Below are positions 36,218 through 44,445 of a DNA stretch of 64,000 nucleotides, piece after piece. The notes below the pieces were generated by a model that was given only the letters and a program-made list of their open reading frames with translations, had not been told where the DNA came from and ran no database searches. Every line of letters begins with the position of its first letter. Within the stretch, counting starts at the first letter, position 1. The stretch spans positions 62,001-126,000 of the forward strand of contig NZ_SLXB01000005.1 in the NCBI RefSeq assembly GCF_004342845.1, in the 5' to 3' direction. Made by a program: the position numbers and the translations under genes. Source of the DNA: Prevotella heparinolytica (GTDB lineage Bacteria > Bacteroidota > Bacteroidia > Bacteroidales > Bacteroidaceae).

Positions 36218-37447
36218 ATGCGTTATTCTATATTCAATACTACCATAGATAAAGGGGAATATCTGATTTTATATAATTCACTGAGTGGAGCATTACTAAA
36301 ACTAAGCAAAAAGAAAATTGACGATGCGAAAGACATTCTTATACAAAAAGGTTTTTTAGTTGAGGACAATGAAAATGAAGTCCTTTCCTATAAATACATT
36401 TATTACAATCAAATATTTTCAAAAAAAAGTTTAGATATAACAATAGCCCCAACAACAGATTGTAACCTTTGTTGTCCTTATTGCTTCGAAGAAGGTAATA
36501 AGCATAAAGAATATATGGACGACATAACGCTTAATGCAATAGCAAAATACATTATATCGAAAAAAGAGAGAACAATAGAACTAACATGGTTTGGGGGAGA
36601 ACCTTTATTATGTTATGATAAGATTGTAAAGCTAAATGATCTATTGATATCAAATAATGTTTCTTTTACAACATCCATTATAACCAATGGAACACTTTTT
36701 ACAGATGATAAAATAAAACTATTGAACCAACTAAATATTCAACAAATACAAATAACTCTTGATGGGGAACAGGAGAATCATGATAAAAAACGTTTCTTCA
36801 GGAAAAATCAACAAGGAACATATACTTTAATCCTCTCAAACATAGAAAAAATTCTTAAAAATACATCTATCACACTTTTCCTAAAAATAAATGTTGATAA
36901 AGAAAATCTCGTCTCATGTAAAGAACTCATGGAATTTCTACATGAAAAAATTCAAGAGTATCTTAACAATGGAACTTTAAAAATTAGTAGTAATTATATT
37001 AGAAATATAACAAACTTTGAAGGGTGCGAAAAGTGCATCACAGAAGAAGAATACTTAAACTTCTATACCAAAGTTGAACATAATCAACTTTCTATTCCCC
37101 AATTATGTCTACCATGTCCATTAAGAGTTCAGAGCCATATCGTTATTGGGCCAGATGGAAGCATATATAAATGCTTAGAGTTTATTGGGAATAAAGCAAA
37201 AAGCATTGGAAATATTAACTCTTTTTCAATCTCTGTCTCAAAACTCGCAAAATATGCTTTAAAATACGAACCCTTTGAAGACCCTGAATGCCAAAAATGT
37301 TCCATTCTTCCTATATGCGGAGGAGGCTGTCCTAACGAAAGGGAACTAAAAGCTTTTGGAAAGAGAGAGTCTATATGTCCTTCCATAAAAAAAGAATTTG
37401 CTACTATCCTTGAAAATGTATTAAAAGAAGAGGAAAGAAAATCATGA
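36218..37447 (+). CDS. Radical SAM/SPASM peptide maturase
   Basis: 409 aa. An N-terminal ~70-residue region precedes the radical SAM core, whose cluster-binding Cys are C82, C86 and C89 (CNLCCPYC, CX3CX2C). WFGGEPLLC, TNGTLFT and ITLDG are further core motifs. The C-terminal SPASM domain has CPLR, YKCLEF, CQKCSILPICGGGC and SICPS. Such enzymes install C-C, thioether or epimer modifications on Gly-Gly leader peptides; the Cys-bearing cores here are the obvious substrates. The gene is visibly more A+T-rich than its neighbours. It overlaps the next gene by four bases. Confidence 0.93.
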   Translation: MRYSIFNTTIDKGEYLILYNSLSGALLKLSKKKIDDAKDILIQKGFLVEDNENEVLSYKYIYYNQIFSKKSLDITIAPTTDCNLCCPYCFEEGNKHKEYMDDITLNAIAKYIISKKERTIELTWFGGEPLLCYDKIVKLNDLLISNNVSFTTSIITNGTLFTDDKIKLLNQLNIQQIQITLDGEQENHDKKRFFRKNQQGTYTLILSNIEKILKNTSITLFLKINVDKENLVSCKELMEFLHEKIQEYLNNGTLKISSNYIRNITNFEGCEKCITEEEYLNFYTKVEHNQLSIPQLCLPCPLRVQSHIVIGPDGSIYKCLEFIGNKAKSIGNINSFSISVSKLAKYALKYEPFEDPECQKCSILPICGGGCPNERELKAFGKRESICPSIKKEFATILENVLKEEERKS

Positions 37448-37752
37448 AGAAAAAACTATTAATCCCTTTTTGCCTTTTTATGTCTTGTTCACTTTTTGCC
37501 TCAGGCATAGTCACCGGAAGAGTCATTTCAGAGGGTAATGATAGTATCATCAATTATATAGTGAAGCTACGTACAAGGACCGTCCGCATGAAAGCCACTT
37601 TCTCACAACCGAACTTTACACTACCTGCATTAAAAGGAAATGTAAAAATAATTATTTCCTCAAAGGGGCACAAGTCTTATAGTGCAAAAGTAGAGATGTT
37701 ATATGCTACGGATATCAATTTAGGGAAAATTGTTCTTCACCGGAAAAAGTAG
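37444..37752 (+). CDS. Small exported protein, stand-alone copy of the barrel protein's N-terminal domain
   Basis: 102 aa with signal KKLLIPFCLFMSCSLFA. The mature ~80 residues match, position by position, the first ~100 residues of the next gene: GIVTGRV..NDSIINYIVK versus NKVTGNI..NEDIIYQVK, IIISSKGHKSYSAK versus VLSVSSDGYETYRLQ, and DINLGKIVLHRKK versus DLGRIFLYKT. The fold is probably carboxypeptidase-regulatory-like. It could compete for or cap the same partner as the barrel. Overlaps the maturase stop (ATGA). Confidence 0.8.
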   Translation: MKKKLLIPFCLFMSCSLFASGIVTGRVISEGNDSIINYIVKLRTRTVRMKATFSQPNFTLPALKGNVKIIISSKGHKSYSAKVEMLYATDINLGKIVLHRKK

Positions 37753-37772
37753 AACCCAAAAAACATGAAAAT

Positions 37773-40100
37773 ATGCGAATCTTTTTTTTAATAGCTCTTT
37801 TAAGTATGACCTTACAAGCTACTGCTCAGAATAAGGTTACAGGAAATATCGTTGCCGCCGACAACGAAGACATCATCTATCAAGTAAAGATAGAATATGT
37901 CAATTCCACTAAAGTGACGACGGGCTCTTTCTATGAATCCCGCTTCGAGATGCCTCTTGATTCCATTGGAGAAGTAGTGCTATCCGTAAGTTCTGATGGT
38001 TATGAGACATATCGGCTGCAAAAGACATTGTTACCTGCATCTAACGATTTGGGCAGAATCTTTTTGTATAAGACGTCCATACAGCTGCAGGAAGTCGTGA
38101 TAAAAGCCCCAAAAAGTGAGATAAAGCACGATGGGTCAAACTATACCATCCGAAATATTCAAGGAACACACATCGGAGATGCCGGAAATCTCGTCGATAT
38201 GTTAAGATGGACACCGGGGATCATTGTCACCAACCATAGCAACATATCTGTTGCCGGTGCAGGAACCCCTTTGATCTACGTCAACGACCGCAGGGTAACA
38301 AACCAATCGGAATTAGAGGCTCTATCATCGACCGACGTCAATAAAATAGAGATTATCAAAGAGCCCGATGCACGCTATAAGAACGGAACAAATGCCGTGG
38401 TGAAGATTTACTTGAAAAAACAATTGAAAGATTATTTAGGAGCGACAGTAAGTAATGTATTCACCCTAAGAAGGCGATATGCAGAAAATCCTCGCATCAC
38501 ACTTTCGGGAAAAAGCGGAATCGTATCCGGCAATTTTTCATTGAACTGCCAGCATTCCAAAAGCCTTTCGTATGATGAATATCTTACAACAATTCAGCAT
38601 GCCGAAAATGATATTTTCAAGAATAGTTCAATAGGCGGCTATGGCAGAACGTTAAATAACTATACCTTGTTTGGTGGATTGAATTTTGCCCTTTCTCCCA
38701 AAGCGACTTTAGGTGTCCAATATTCAGGAACCTACAGTAACGTGAGTGGATATAATTTCCATGACATAACTCTTGACAACAATGGCAAAATAACATCAAA
38801 GAAAAAAGACTTAGATCAATATACCAAGCGAAGATTACATAGCGCCTCTGCCAACTATACATGGACTCGTAACGAACATTCCATATTGACACTGATTGCT
38901 GATTATGCTTTCAGAAAAAACAACGAGAATAACGACATACGAGAACTGAATTTAAATACGGGCAAACTGTACTCGACCTATACAGATGCAACTACCGACT
39001 ATAAAATCTATACTTTCAACGGTGACTATTCGTTCAGATTAGGAAAGAAAGATAGAGAGAGCATAGGAGCAGAAGCCGGTTATACAAAAAACAATTCGAA
39101 AGCAGCCATCAACGAAATGCCCCAAAACATGAACCGAAAGAATCAATGGCTCGCTGCTTATACAACATTTACGCGTACATGGGGTAAATTCAGTCTGTCT
39201 TTGGGCTTGCGCTATGAATATGACTATACCGATACAAAGGCTTTAGAAAACGGGGAAATTACAGATGTAAGAAAAACCTATTCTAATCTCTTCCCTAATG
39301 CCCGTATCACTTACAAGCCTAAAGAAGATATCAGTTACAGTTTCAGTTATCGCAGAAGCATCGGCAGACCGTCATTCAAAGATCTGACACCCATTGTCAA
39401 TTATGAAGACTCTTTGCACTATTGGACAGGGAATCCGCTGCTAAAGCCGGCGTTTAGGAACACCCTTGCACTCACTGCCAACCTGAAAGATCTTACTCTT
39501 CAGGCTTCTTACAATTACATCACAAATCCCACCATTTCGGTATACGCACACGATATAGAGAAAAGCAATGTGTTGGTAAACAAGCCTCAAAACATCAGTC
39601 ACGCACAGGAATGGGATTTCGGCTTGGAATACTCCACTTCATCAGGGCAATTCAATATCTCGGCTTATGGATACCTGACATGCAGTTACATAACCTACCC
39701 CTATTTGGAGAAACAGACTTTTTTCCGCGACGTTTATACAAACATCGGAGGATATGTCAGTTATCGCTTCTTTAAACATTTCGAAGCGTTTGCCAATACG
39801 TACTATAACTCTCCGAATAGAAACGGCACACATAAATACGGGTATTCTTTGAATACCAATGTCGGAGTTTCAGGGCGTTTCTGCAAGAATAAATTATACA
39901 TATCCCTTGAAGGTGAAGACTTATTTGCCAGAAGCGTAACCCCCTCATGGACCAATAACTATGCCGATACCGAATACTGGAGGCGTAACAGATATGACAC
40001 TCGTGGTGTAAGTTTGACAGTGCGCTATACCTTCAACACCGTAAAGACAAACTTCAAGAGTAAAAGCGGAAATCAGAAAGTATTACAAAGGGCTAATTAG
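37773..40100 (+). CDS. Outer-membrane beta-barrel protein with plug (TonB-dependent-receptor-like)
   Basis: 775 aa. Signal IFFLIALLSMTLQATAQN, N-terminal carboxypeptidase-regulatory-like domain (about 20-100), a plug (QLQEVVIKAPKSEIKHDG, MLRWTPGIIVTNHSNISVAG, LIYVNDRRV, IEIIKEPDARYKNGTNAVV) and a ~550-residue barrel of the OMP-beta-barrel family 3 kind. The end is polar rather than a classical final Phe. In this operon it may export the matured peptide over the outer membrane or recapture it. 20 bp from the small paralogue and followed by precursor 2. Confidence 0.88.
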   Translation: MRIFFLIALLSMTLQATAQNKVTGNIVAADNEDIIYQVKIEYVNSTKVTTGSFYESRFEMPLDSIGEVVLSVSSDGYETYRLQKTLLPASNDLGRIFLYKTSIQLQEVVIKAPKSEIKHDGSNYTIRNIQGTHIGDAGNLVDMLRWTPGIIVTNHSNISVAGAGTPLIYVNDRRVTNQSELEALSSTDVNKIEIIKEPDARYKNGTNAVVKIYLKKQLKDYLGATVSNVFTLRRRYAENPRITLSGKSGIVSGNFSLNCQHSKSLSYDEYLTTIQHAENDIFKNSSIGGYGRTLNNYTLFGGLNFALSPKATLGVQYSGTYSNVSGYNFHDITLDNNGKITSKKKDLDQYTKRRLHSASANYTWTRNEHSILTLIADYAFRKNNENNDIRELNLNTGKLYSTYTDATTDYKIYTFNGDYSFRLGKKDRESIGAEAGYTKNNSKAAINEMPQNMNRKNQWLAAYTTFTRTWGKFSLSLGLRYEYDYTDTKALENGEITDVRKTYSNLFPNARITYKPKEDISYSFSYRRSIGRPSFKDLTPIVNYEDSLHYWTGNPLLKPAFRNTLALTANLKDLTLQASYNYITNPTISVYAHDIEKSNVLVNKPQNISHAQEWDFGLEYSTSSGQFNISAYGYLTCSYITYPYLEKQTFFRDVYTNIGGYVSYRFFKHFEAFANTYYNSPNRNGTHKYGYSLNTNVGVSGRFCKNKLYISLEGEDLFARSVTPSWTNNYADTEYWRRNRYDTRGVSLTVRYTFNTVKTNFKSKSGNQKVLQRAN

Positions 40101-40121
40101 AAACAGAAAAGTTAGAATAAT

Positions 40122-40295
40122 ATGGAAATAGAAAAACTGAAAGACGAAGAAATTCTGTTACTCAAAACAGGAATGAGTGACAATACGAATCTTCTGGATG
40201 AAGATGAATTGGGAGAAATCTTTGGAGGATATAAATGTGTAAAACTTTATGTCAATTGTTTATCTCAATATAATATCTGTACAAAAAACTTCTGA
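40122..40295 (+). CDS. Double-glycine RiPP precursor peptide 2
   Basis: 57 aa. The leader (1-36) has LLLKTGMSDNTNLLDEDELG and EIFGG, the GG-Bacteroidales natural-product precursor pattern, with predicted C39 cleavage after Gly36. The 21-residue core (37-57) holds Cys at 39, 46 and 53, spaced CX6CX6C, plus several Tyr and Lys. It is intact, unlike precursor 1. It lies 21 bp after the barrel gene and probably belongs to the same transcript. The regular Cys spacing suggests the maturase target; the chemistry is not readable. Confidence 0.88.
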   Translation: MEIEKLKDEEILLLKTGMSDNTNLLDEDELGEIFGGYKCVKLYVNCLSQYNICTKNF

Positions 40296-40336
40296 CTTTT
40301 TAATCCATCATCATGAATCATAAACCTGATAATTTA

Positions 40337-40345
40337 TACATTTGC
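40337..40345 (+). promoter_or_regulatory. -7 element of TPR/HTH regulator 2
   Basis: TACATTTGC, a full consensus match, 25 bp upstream of the ATG at 40370. No clear -33 box. Confidence 0.5.
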
Positions 40346-40369
40346 AGATATAATTAATGAAATGCTTCT

Positions 40370-42172
40370 ATGAAAGTCATTATACAACTATTTATGATAG
40401 CATTCCTCTCTACCGTTTGCTCTTGCGTCAGTAAACCCTGTCCGCGTCTCATGCAAATGGCGGATTCGTTGATGGATACCCGTCCTGACAGTGCCCTATC
40501 CTTGTTGGCACAATTAGAAGGAAGTATTGGCAATGAACCCGAATCCACACAGATGTACTATAGGATACTGACCATAAAGCCGAAAGAGAATACTCATTCC
40601 ATTTTTACTTCTGACAATCTCATCAAACCTTTGCTGAACTATTATGAAAAGAAGAAAGATCAAGAGCGTTTGCCGGAAATATATTATTATGCAGGAATGA
40701 TTTACTATATCATAGGAGATTCGCCACGAGCACAAATCTATCTACAGAAAGCGTTGGATGCATTTAAAGGAAGCACAAACTATCGCATTCTCTATAAAAT
40801 ACATCGCTATATCGGATTGATATATAAACTTAATCCTGATACATATGCCGAGTCTGTTAAACCTTTCAGAAAAGCTTACCGGTATGCGGAACTGACAGCC
40901 GACAGCACTCTTATGACCAACGGATTGCTTCTTATTGCCAGAGGTTATCAGGGAGAAAATATAGACAGCATGTCACTTTACTACAAGAAAGCAAGTGATA
41001 TGGCACAGAAGATCTGCGATACGGATTTATATAATAGCATTAATATTGAATGGGGAATGTGTTATTTTCAAGAAGAAGAATATAAGAAAGCCTATGACGC
41101 ACTGCAAGCTGTTCATGATATCTCTATAAATTATTTACCGACCTACTTCTCCACTTGTACTCGCTTGTTTTACGAAACAGGACGATTAGACTCTGCACAG
41201 CACTATTGCAAAAGAATGCTTTCTATCAGTAATCAGTATCATAACAAGGATGCCTACTACAACGACCAAAAGAAAGGCTACAAGATGATGAGTCAAATAG
41301 CCGATAAGCAAGGAAACCGGGCCGAAGCATTGGAGTATCTGCATAAATCTTTGCTTTATGCAGATAGCCTGCTAATAGCAAAAATTACTACTGAGAACGA
41401 AAGAAACAGCTGGCAGTACAACTATCAGATTCACGAAAAAGAAAACTATCACCTTAGCGATGTTATCCAAAAACAGGAAAACCGGATTGTATTGCTATCG
41501 ACAGGAATCATCTGCATTTTAACTCTCGTTTTATCTGCCTGCATCATCTACTTGTTGCAAAGAAAGCAAAAAGCCATACTTGCCATGCGGCAGAAAGAGA
41601 AACTGGAAGACATTGTTGAAGAACAATATCAAAATAGCCAAGAGTACATTATAGCCAATGAAAAACGTATAGAATTAATTAAAGAAAAACAGCGAAACAT
41701 CGAAAACCAAAAGAATGAGATGGAGAAGATGCTGCAAGAGACAGAAAAAGAGCTATTGGAACTTACTAACAGACAAATAGAGACCAAGCAAAAGATACGG
41801 GTTCTTTCAGAACAGACATTCAAAGCATCACAAATATATAAAGACTTCTATCATGTGGCAGAAATGCCTCATTCTGAAAACATCTCTGATAAGAAAAAAA
41901 TAACTCCGGAGGATTGGGAAGAACTGACTAAATCCATTAACGGAACCTATAACAATTTTACAGAGCGATTAGAGCAGTTCTACCCGAATATCAGCACACA
42001 TGAGATACGTATCTGCATGCTGCTGAAGATGGAAATCCCTCCAATAAGTATCGCCAATCTGACCGCACGCTCCAAGCAGGCTATCAATTCTTCACGTAAA
42101 AAACTATACGAAAAAACTCATAATCAAGCAGGCTCTCCGGATTTATGGGATAAATTCATTCAAAAATTCTAA
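40370..42172 (+). CDS. TPR / membrane / HTH transcription regulator 2 of the peptide locus
   Basis: 600 aa, same architecture and register as 31270-33069: signal with Cys (VCSCVSKPCPRLMQMADSL), TPR region, membrane helix (IVLLSTGIICILTLVLSACI), coiled coil and C-terminal HTH (HEIRICMLLKMEIPPISIAN, TARSKQAINSSRKKLYEKTH). Much of the C-terminal half is near-identical to regulator 1, so both may recognise related boxes. The divergent TPR regions may sense different ligands, for instance the two peptides. It lies directly upstream of operon 2. Confidence 0.85.
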   Translation: MKVIIQLFMIAFLSTVCSCVSKPCPRLMQMADSLMDTRPDSALSLLAQLEGSIGNEPESTQMYYRILTIKPKENTHSIFTSDNLIKPLLNYYEKKKDQERLPEIYYYAGMIYYIIGDSPRAQIYLQKALDAFKGSTNYRILYKIHRYIGLIYKLNPDTYAESVKPFRKAYRYAELTADSTLMTNGLLLIARGYQGENIDSMSLYYKKASDMAQKICDTDLYNSINIEWGMCYFQEEEYKKAYDALQAVHDISINYLPTYFSTCTRLFYETGRLDSAQHYCKRMLSISNQYHNKDAYYNDQKKGYKMMSQIADKQGNRAEALEYLHKSLLYADSLLIAKITTENERNSWQYNYQIHEKENYHLSDVIQKQENRIVLLSTGIICILTLVLSACIIYLLQRKQKAILAMRQKEKLEDIVEEQYQNSQEYIIANEKRIELIKEKQRNIENQKNEMEKMLQETEKELLELTNRQIETKQKIRVLSEQTFKASQIYKDFYHVAEMPHSENISDKKKITPEDWEELTKSINGTYNNFTERLEQFYPNISTHEIRICMLLKMEIPPISIANLTARSKQAINSSRKKLYEKTHNQAGSPDLWDKFIQKF

Positions 42173-42190
42173 GCACATATCATAATCGCA

Positions 42191-42226
42191 GACATACGGT
42201 TAAAATTTATCATACCAAGGCCATAC
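42191..42226 (+). promoter_or_regulatory. ATCATAC/GCCATAC boxes upstream of operon 2
   Basis: ATCATAC (42209-42215) and GCCATAC (42220-42226) are exactly 11 bp apart, the second 14 bp before the -33 element; a third CATAC is at 42193. Sequence, spacing and distance mirror the ATCGTAC boxes at 33122 and 33133. Confidence 0.5.
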
Positions 42227-42233
42227 CTCTTTC

Positions 42234-42265
42234 TTTGGCATAAAAGAAAGATAATCTTATTTTCG
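42234..42265 (+). promoter_or_regulatory. Promoter of operon 2
   Basis: TTTG (42234-42237), a 20 bp spacer and TATTTTCG (42258-42265; one mismatch to TAnnTTTG). The predicted transcript begins at the base of the large hairpin that follows. Confidence 0.6.
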
Positions 42266-42267
42266 TT

Positions 42268-42354
42268 ATTATTTTTAGTCTTTTTCTCCTTTCACATTCG
42301 TCACATAGCCCGCTATGCTACTCATGAGAAAGGAGAAAAATCCGCAAAAATAAT
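42268..42354 (+). ncRNA. Structured 5' leader of operon 2 (three-tier hairpin)
   Basis: ATTATTTTT (42268-42276) pairs with AAAAATAAT (42346-42354); TTTTTCTCCTTTC (42281-42293) pairs perfectly with GAAAGGAGAAAAA (42328-42340); CATAG/CTATG (42304-42317) closes an inner loop. The right arm carries AGGAG, a ribosome-binding-like sequence that is sequestered when folded. No T-run follows. It may stabilise or regulate the ~145-base leader. Confidence 0.55.
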
Positions 42355-42414
42355 CCTTAGGAAATAGCTCGGATAAATTCAAAACAGTTTCTAAATCCAA
42401 ACATCATAAAAGCT

Positions 42415-43404
42415 ATGCACATAGATATATCAGTCATTATACCAATGTATAATACAGGAAAGTTTATAAATGAATGTATCTCCTCAATTGCATCCCAAAA
42501 CTTGAATGTGGAGATTATCGTCATTGACGATGGTTCTGAAAATAATTCGTATCAAATTGCAAACGATTTAGCCTTGAAAGATAGAAGAATAGTATTGTTG
42601 CAAACAAAGAATTGTGGCCCGGGAAATGCAAGAAATTTAGGGTTAAACATTGCCAAAGGTAAATGCATCACATTTATAGACAGCGATGATTGGATTATCA
42701 AGAACTCTTTAGACATCATGTATAAAGAATTAGCAGACAATGATTTGGATATGGTCATGGGAAATGCTCTATTCTATTACCATTCCAAAGATATAAGACA
42801 AAGATATAAAACTCCACCATCGTTATTTGGGAAAGTGATGCAAGGAAAAGAATGCTATATAAACTTATCAAATGCCAATTCCTTTATCCCGATGGTCTAT
42901 TGCTATATGTATAAGCATGAATTCCTAAAAAGAAACAACATCCGCTTCCAAAAGGAAATGTATGAAGACGAACTTTGGACTATACAGACTGTATGTCAAG
43001 CCGAGAAAATCAAAATTATGGACTTCCCTTTCTACTATTACAGGCAAAGAAACGGATCAATTATGCATGGAGCAGAAACTATTTATAAAAAGAGTAGTTC
43101 ACTTATCGCTTTATCAAAAAACATATTGTCATTCTCACGAAACGCGTCTTTTACTAATGATGATATTTTAAAAAGCTGGTTATATGTAAGGGCTATTCAA
43201 ATGTATTATTATGCTTTGACCAAACTCCATGAGAAAGAAGATTTTATTGCTTTTTATTACGAAAACGTCGACTACCTATCCGATGTAGTGAAGAATAAAA
43301 AAAATATATCCGGGAGAATCACAAATGATCTCTTCCTGTATTATATAGAACGTATCATCAAAATAACCTCCAACAATGGAGTCGAAATACCCCTAATCAA
43401 TTAA
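42415..43404 (+). CDS. GT2 family glycosyltransferase of the peptide locus
   Basis: 329 aa. DISVIIPMYNTGKFINECI, IVIDDGSENNS, GPGNARNLGLNIAKG and FIDSDDWI are the GT-A donor-site motifs. MYEDELWTIQTV and FYYYRQRNGSIMHG belong to the acceptor half. No signal or membrane helix. The gene is visibly A+T-rich, like the maturase gene. It heads operon 2; comparable Bacteroidales Gly-Gly peptide loci also carry a GT2 gene. It may glycosylate the peptide or a carrier lipid. Confidence 0.88.
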   Translation: MHIDISVIIPMYNTGKFINECISSIASQNLNVEIIVIDDGSENNSYQIANDLALKDRRIVLLQTKNCGPGNARNLGLNIAKGKCITFIDSDDWIIKNSLDIMYKELADNDLDMVMGNALFYYHSKDIRQRYKTPPSLFGKVMQGKECYINLSNANSFIPMVYCYMYKHEFLKRNNIRFQKEMYEDELWTIQTVCQAEKIKIMDFPFYYYRQRNGSIMHGAETIYKKSSSLIALSKNILSFSRNASFTNDDILKSWLYVRAIQMYYYALTKLHEKEDFIAFYYENVDYLSDVVKNKKNISGRITNDLFLYYIERIIKITSNNGVEIPLIN

Positions 43405-43428
43405 ACAAACTTTTATTATGAGAACCTC

Positions 43429-44445
43429 ATGAATAAGTATTTCATCACCAATTCGTTATCAGACCCCACAACCGCTATCCCCACGGGGCTATTCACCGGC
43501 AAGATGGGGATATGCCTCTATCTCTTTCACACCGGAGAAACAGAGAAAGCATACGAATGGCTGCAAGCCGTATGCAAAGAACTGCCTGAAATGAAAGGCG
43601 ATATCTCGATGGAGAGAGGTCTTTGCGGGGTAGGAATGGCAATCGGCCACCTCATCCGGGAAGGTTACTTGAACGGAGATGTAAATGTTGCGCTGCAAGA
43701 GATAGACAACAGTGTATTCAGACAATTAGCATACGAACGACACAGTAAAGAATATAATCTCACCGCACTGATTCACCTGTTGTATTACCTGACTGCCAGA
43801 TGGAAAGAGCAAGAGAAAGGCAGCGATGCCGAATACATCTTTAAAAGTCTTATCACCCAAACCATGAATGGCATGTATGCACGCATCGATGCGCAAAGCA
43901 TCAGCGAGCCTTTACACTATTCATTGGATTATGCGTTGCCGCAAACTCTCTTTATTATGGATTATTTATTTTCACAAACTCTCTGCAGGCAACGCATTGA
44001 AAGGATGATGGGAGAATTGGCTCCCGTCATTCTTTCTACCATTCCAAGAATACAAGCCAACCGATTGTATCTGCTATGCGGAATGAATGCATTGGCTTCG
44101 CATGGAGCATGCCCGCAGGAATGGAAAAAACATGCTTCCATCTTACTCGACAGCATCGACGTAGACCATATTCTGACAAAAGAGATGGGATGCAAAAGCA
44201 TTTACATAAACAATGGAGCAAGCAGTCTCTATTTCCTGCTCAGACAAATCAACGGATATGCGGATAAAATAGATGAATACAAAAAGAGGATAATGACACT
44301 GATAGATAACTCTCCCGAATGGCAGTTACTGGCAGAGAACAAAGCCTATCTTCGTTCGCACTTAGGGCTATACAGCGGGATATGCGGAGTGGCCTCGGCC
44401 TATGAATTTATGGAAAGACAAAAAGAAAACAACATACCGTCATGA
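43429..44445 (+). CDS. LanC-like (lanthionine cyclase family) protein without visible zinc ligands
   Basis: 338 aa alpha/alpha-toroid pattern with repeated Gly motifs: GLFTGKMGICLYLFHTG (about 20-36), ERGLCGVGMAIGHLI, NNGASSLYFLLRQ and GLYSGICGVASAYEFM near the end. These are the inner-helix turns of LanC-like proteins. The cyclase zinc site needs WCxG and CHG motifs; at those places the sequence has INNG and YSG, so Michael-type cyclisation is unlikely. There is no LanB or LanM gene. It may act as a binding scaffold for the peptide or the glycosyltransferases. Overlaps the next gene (ATGA). Confidence 0.7.
   Translation: MNKYFITNSLSDPTTAIPTGLFTGKMGICLYLFHTGETEKAYEWLQAVCKELPEMKGDISMERGLCGVGMAIGHLIREGYLNGDVNVALQEIDNSVFRQLAYERHSKEYNLTALIHLLYYLTARWKEQEKGSDAEYIFKSLITQTMNGMYARIDAQSISEPLHYSLDYALPQTLFIMDYLFSQTLCRQRIERMMGELAPVILSTIPRIQANRLYLLCGMNALASHGACPQEWKKHASILLDSIDVDHILTKEMGCKSIYINNGASSLYFLLRQINGYADKIDEYKKRIMTLIDNSPEWQLLAENKAYLRSHLGLYSGICGVASAYEFMERQKENNIPS

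Noticed and set aside
43429..44445. Lantibiotic cluster
   Set aside because: Only a LanC-like protein is present; no LanB or LanM, and the zinc ligands are missing. The radical SAM/Gly-Gly interpretation fits better.
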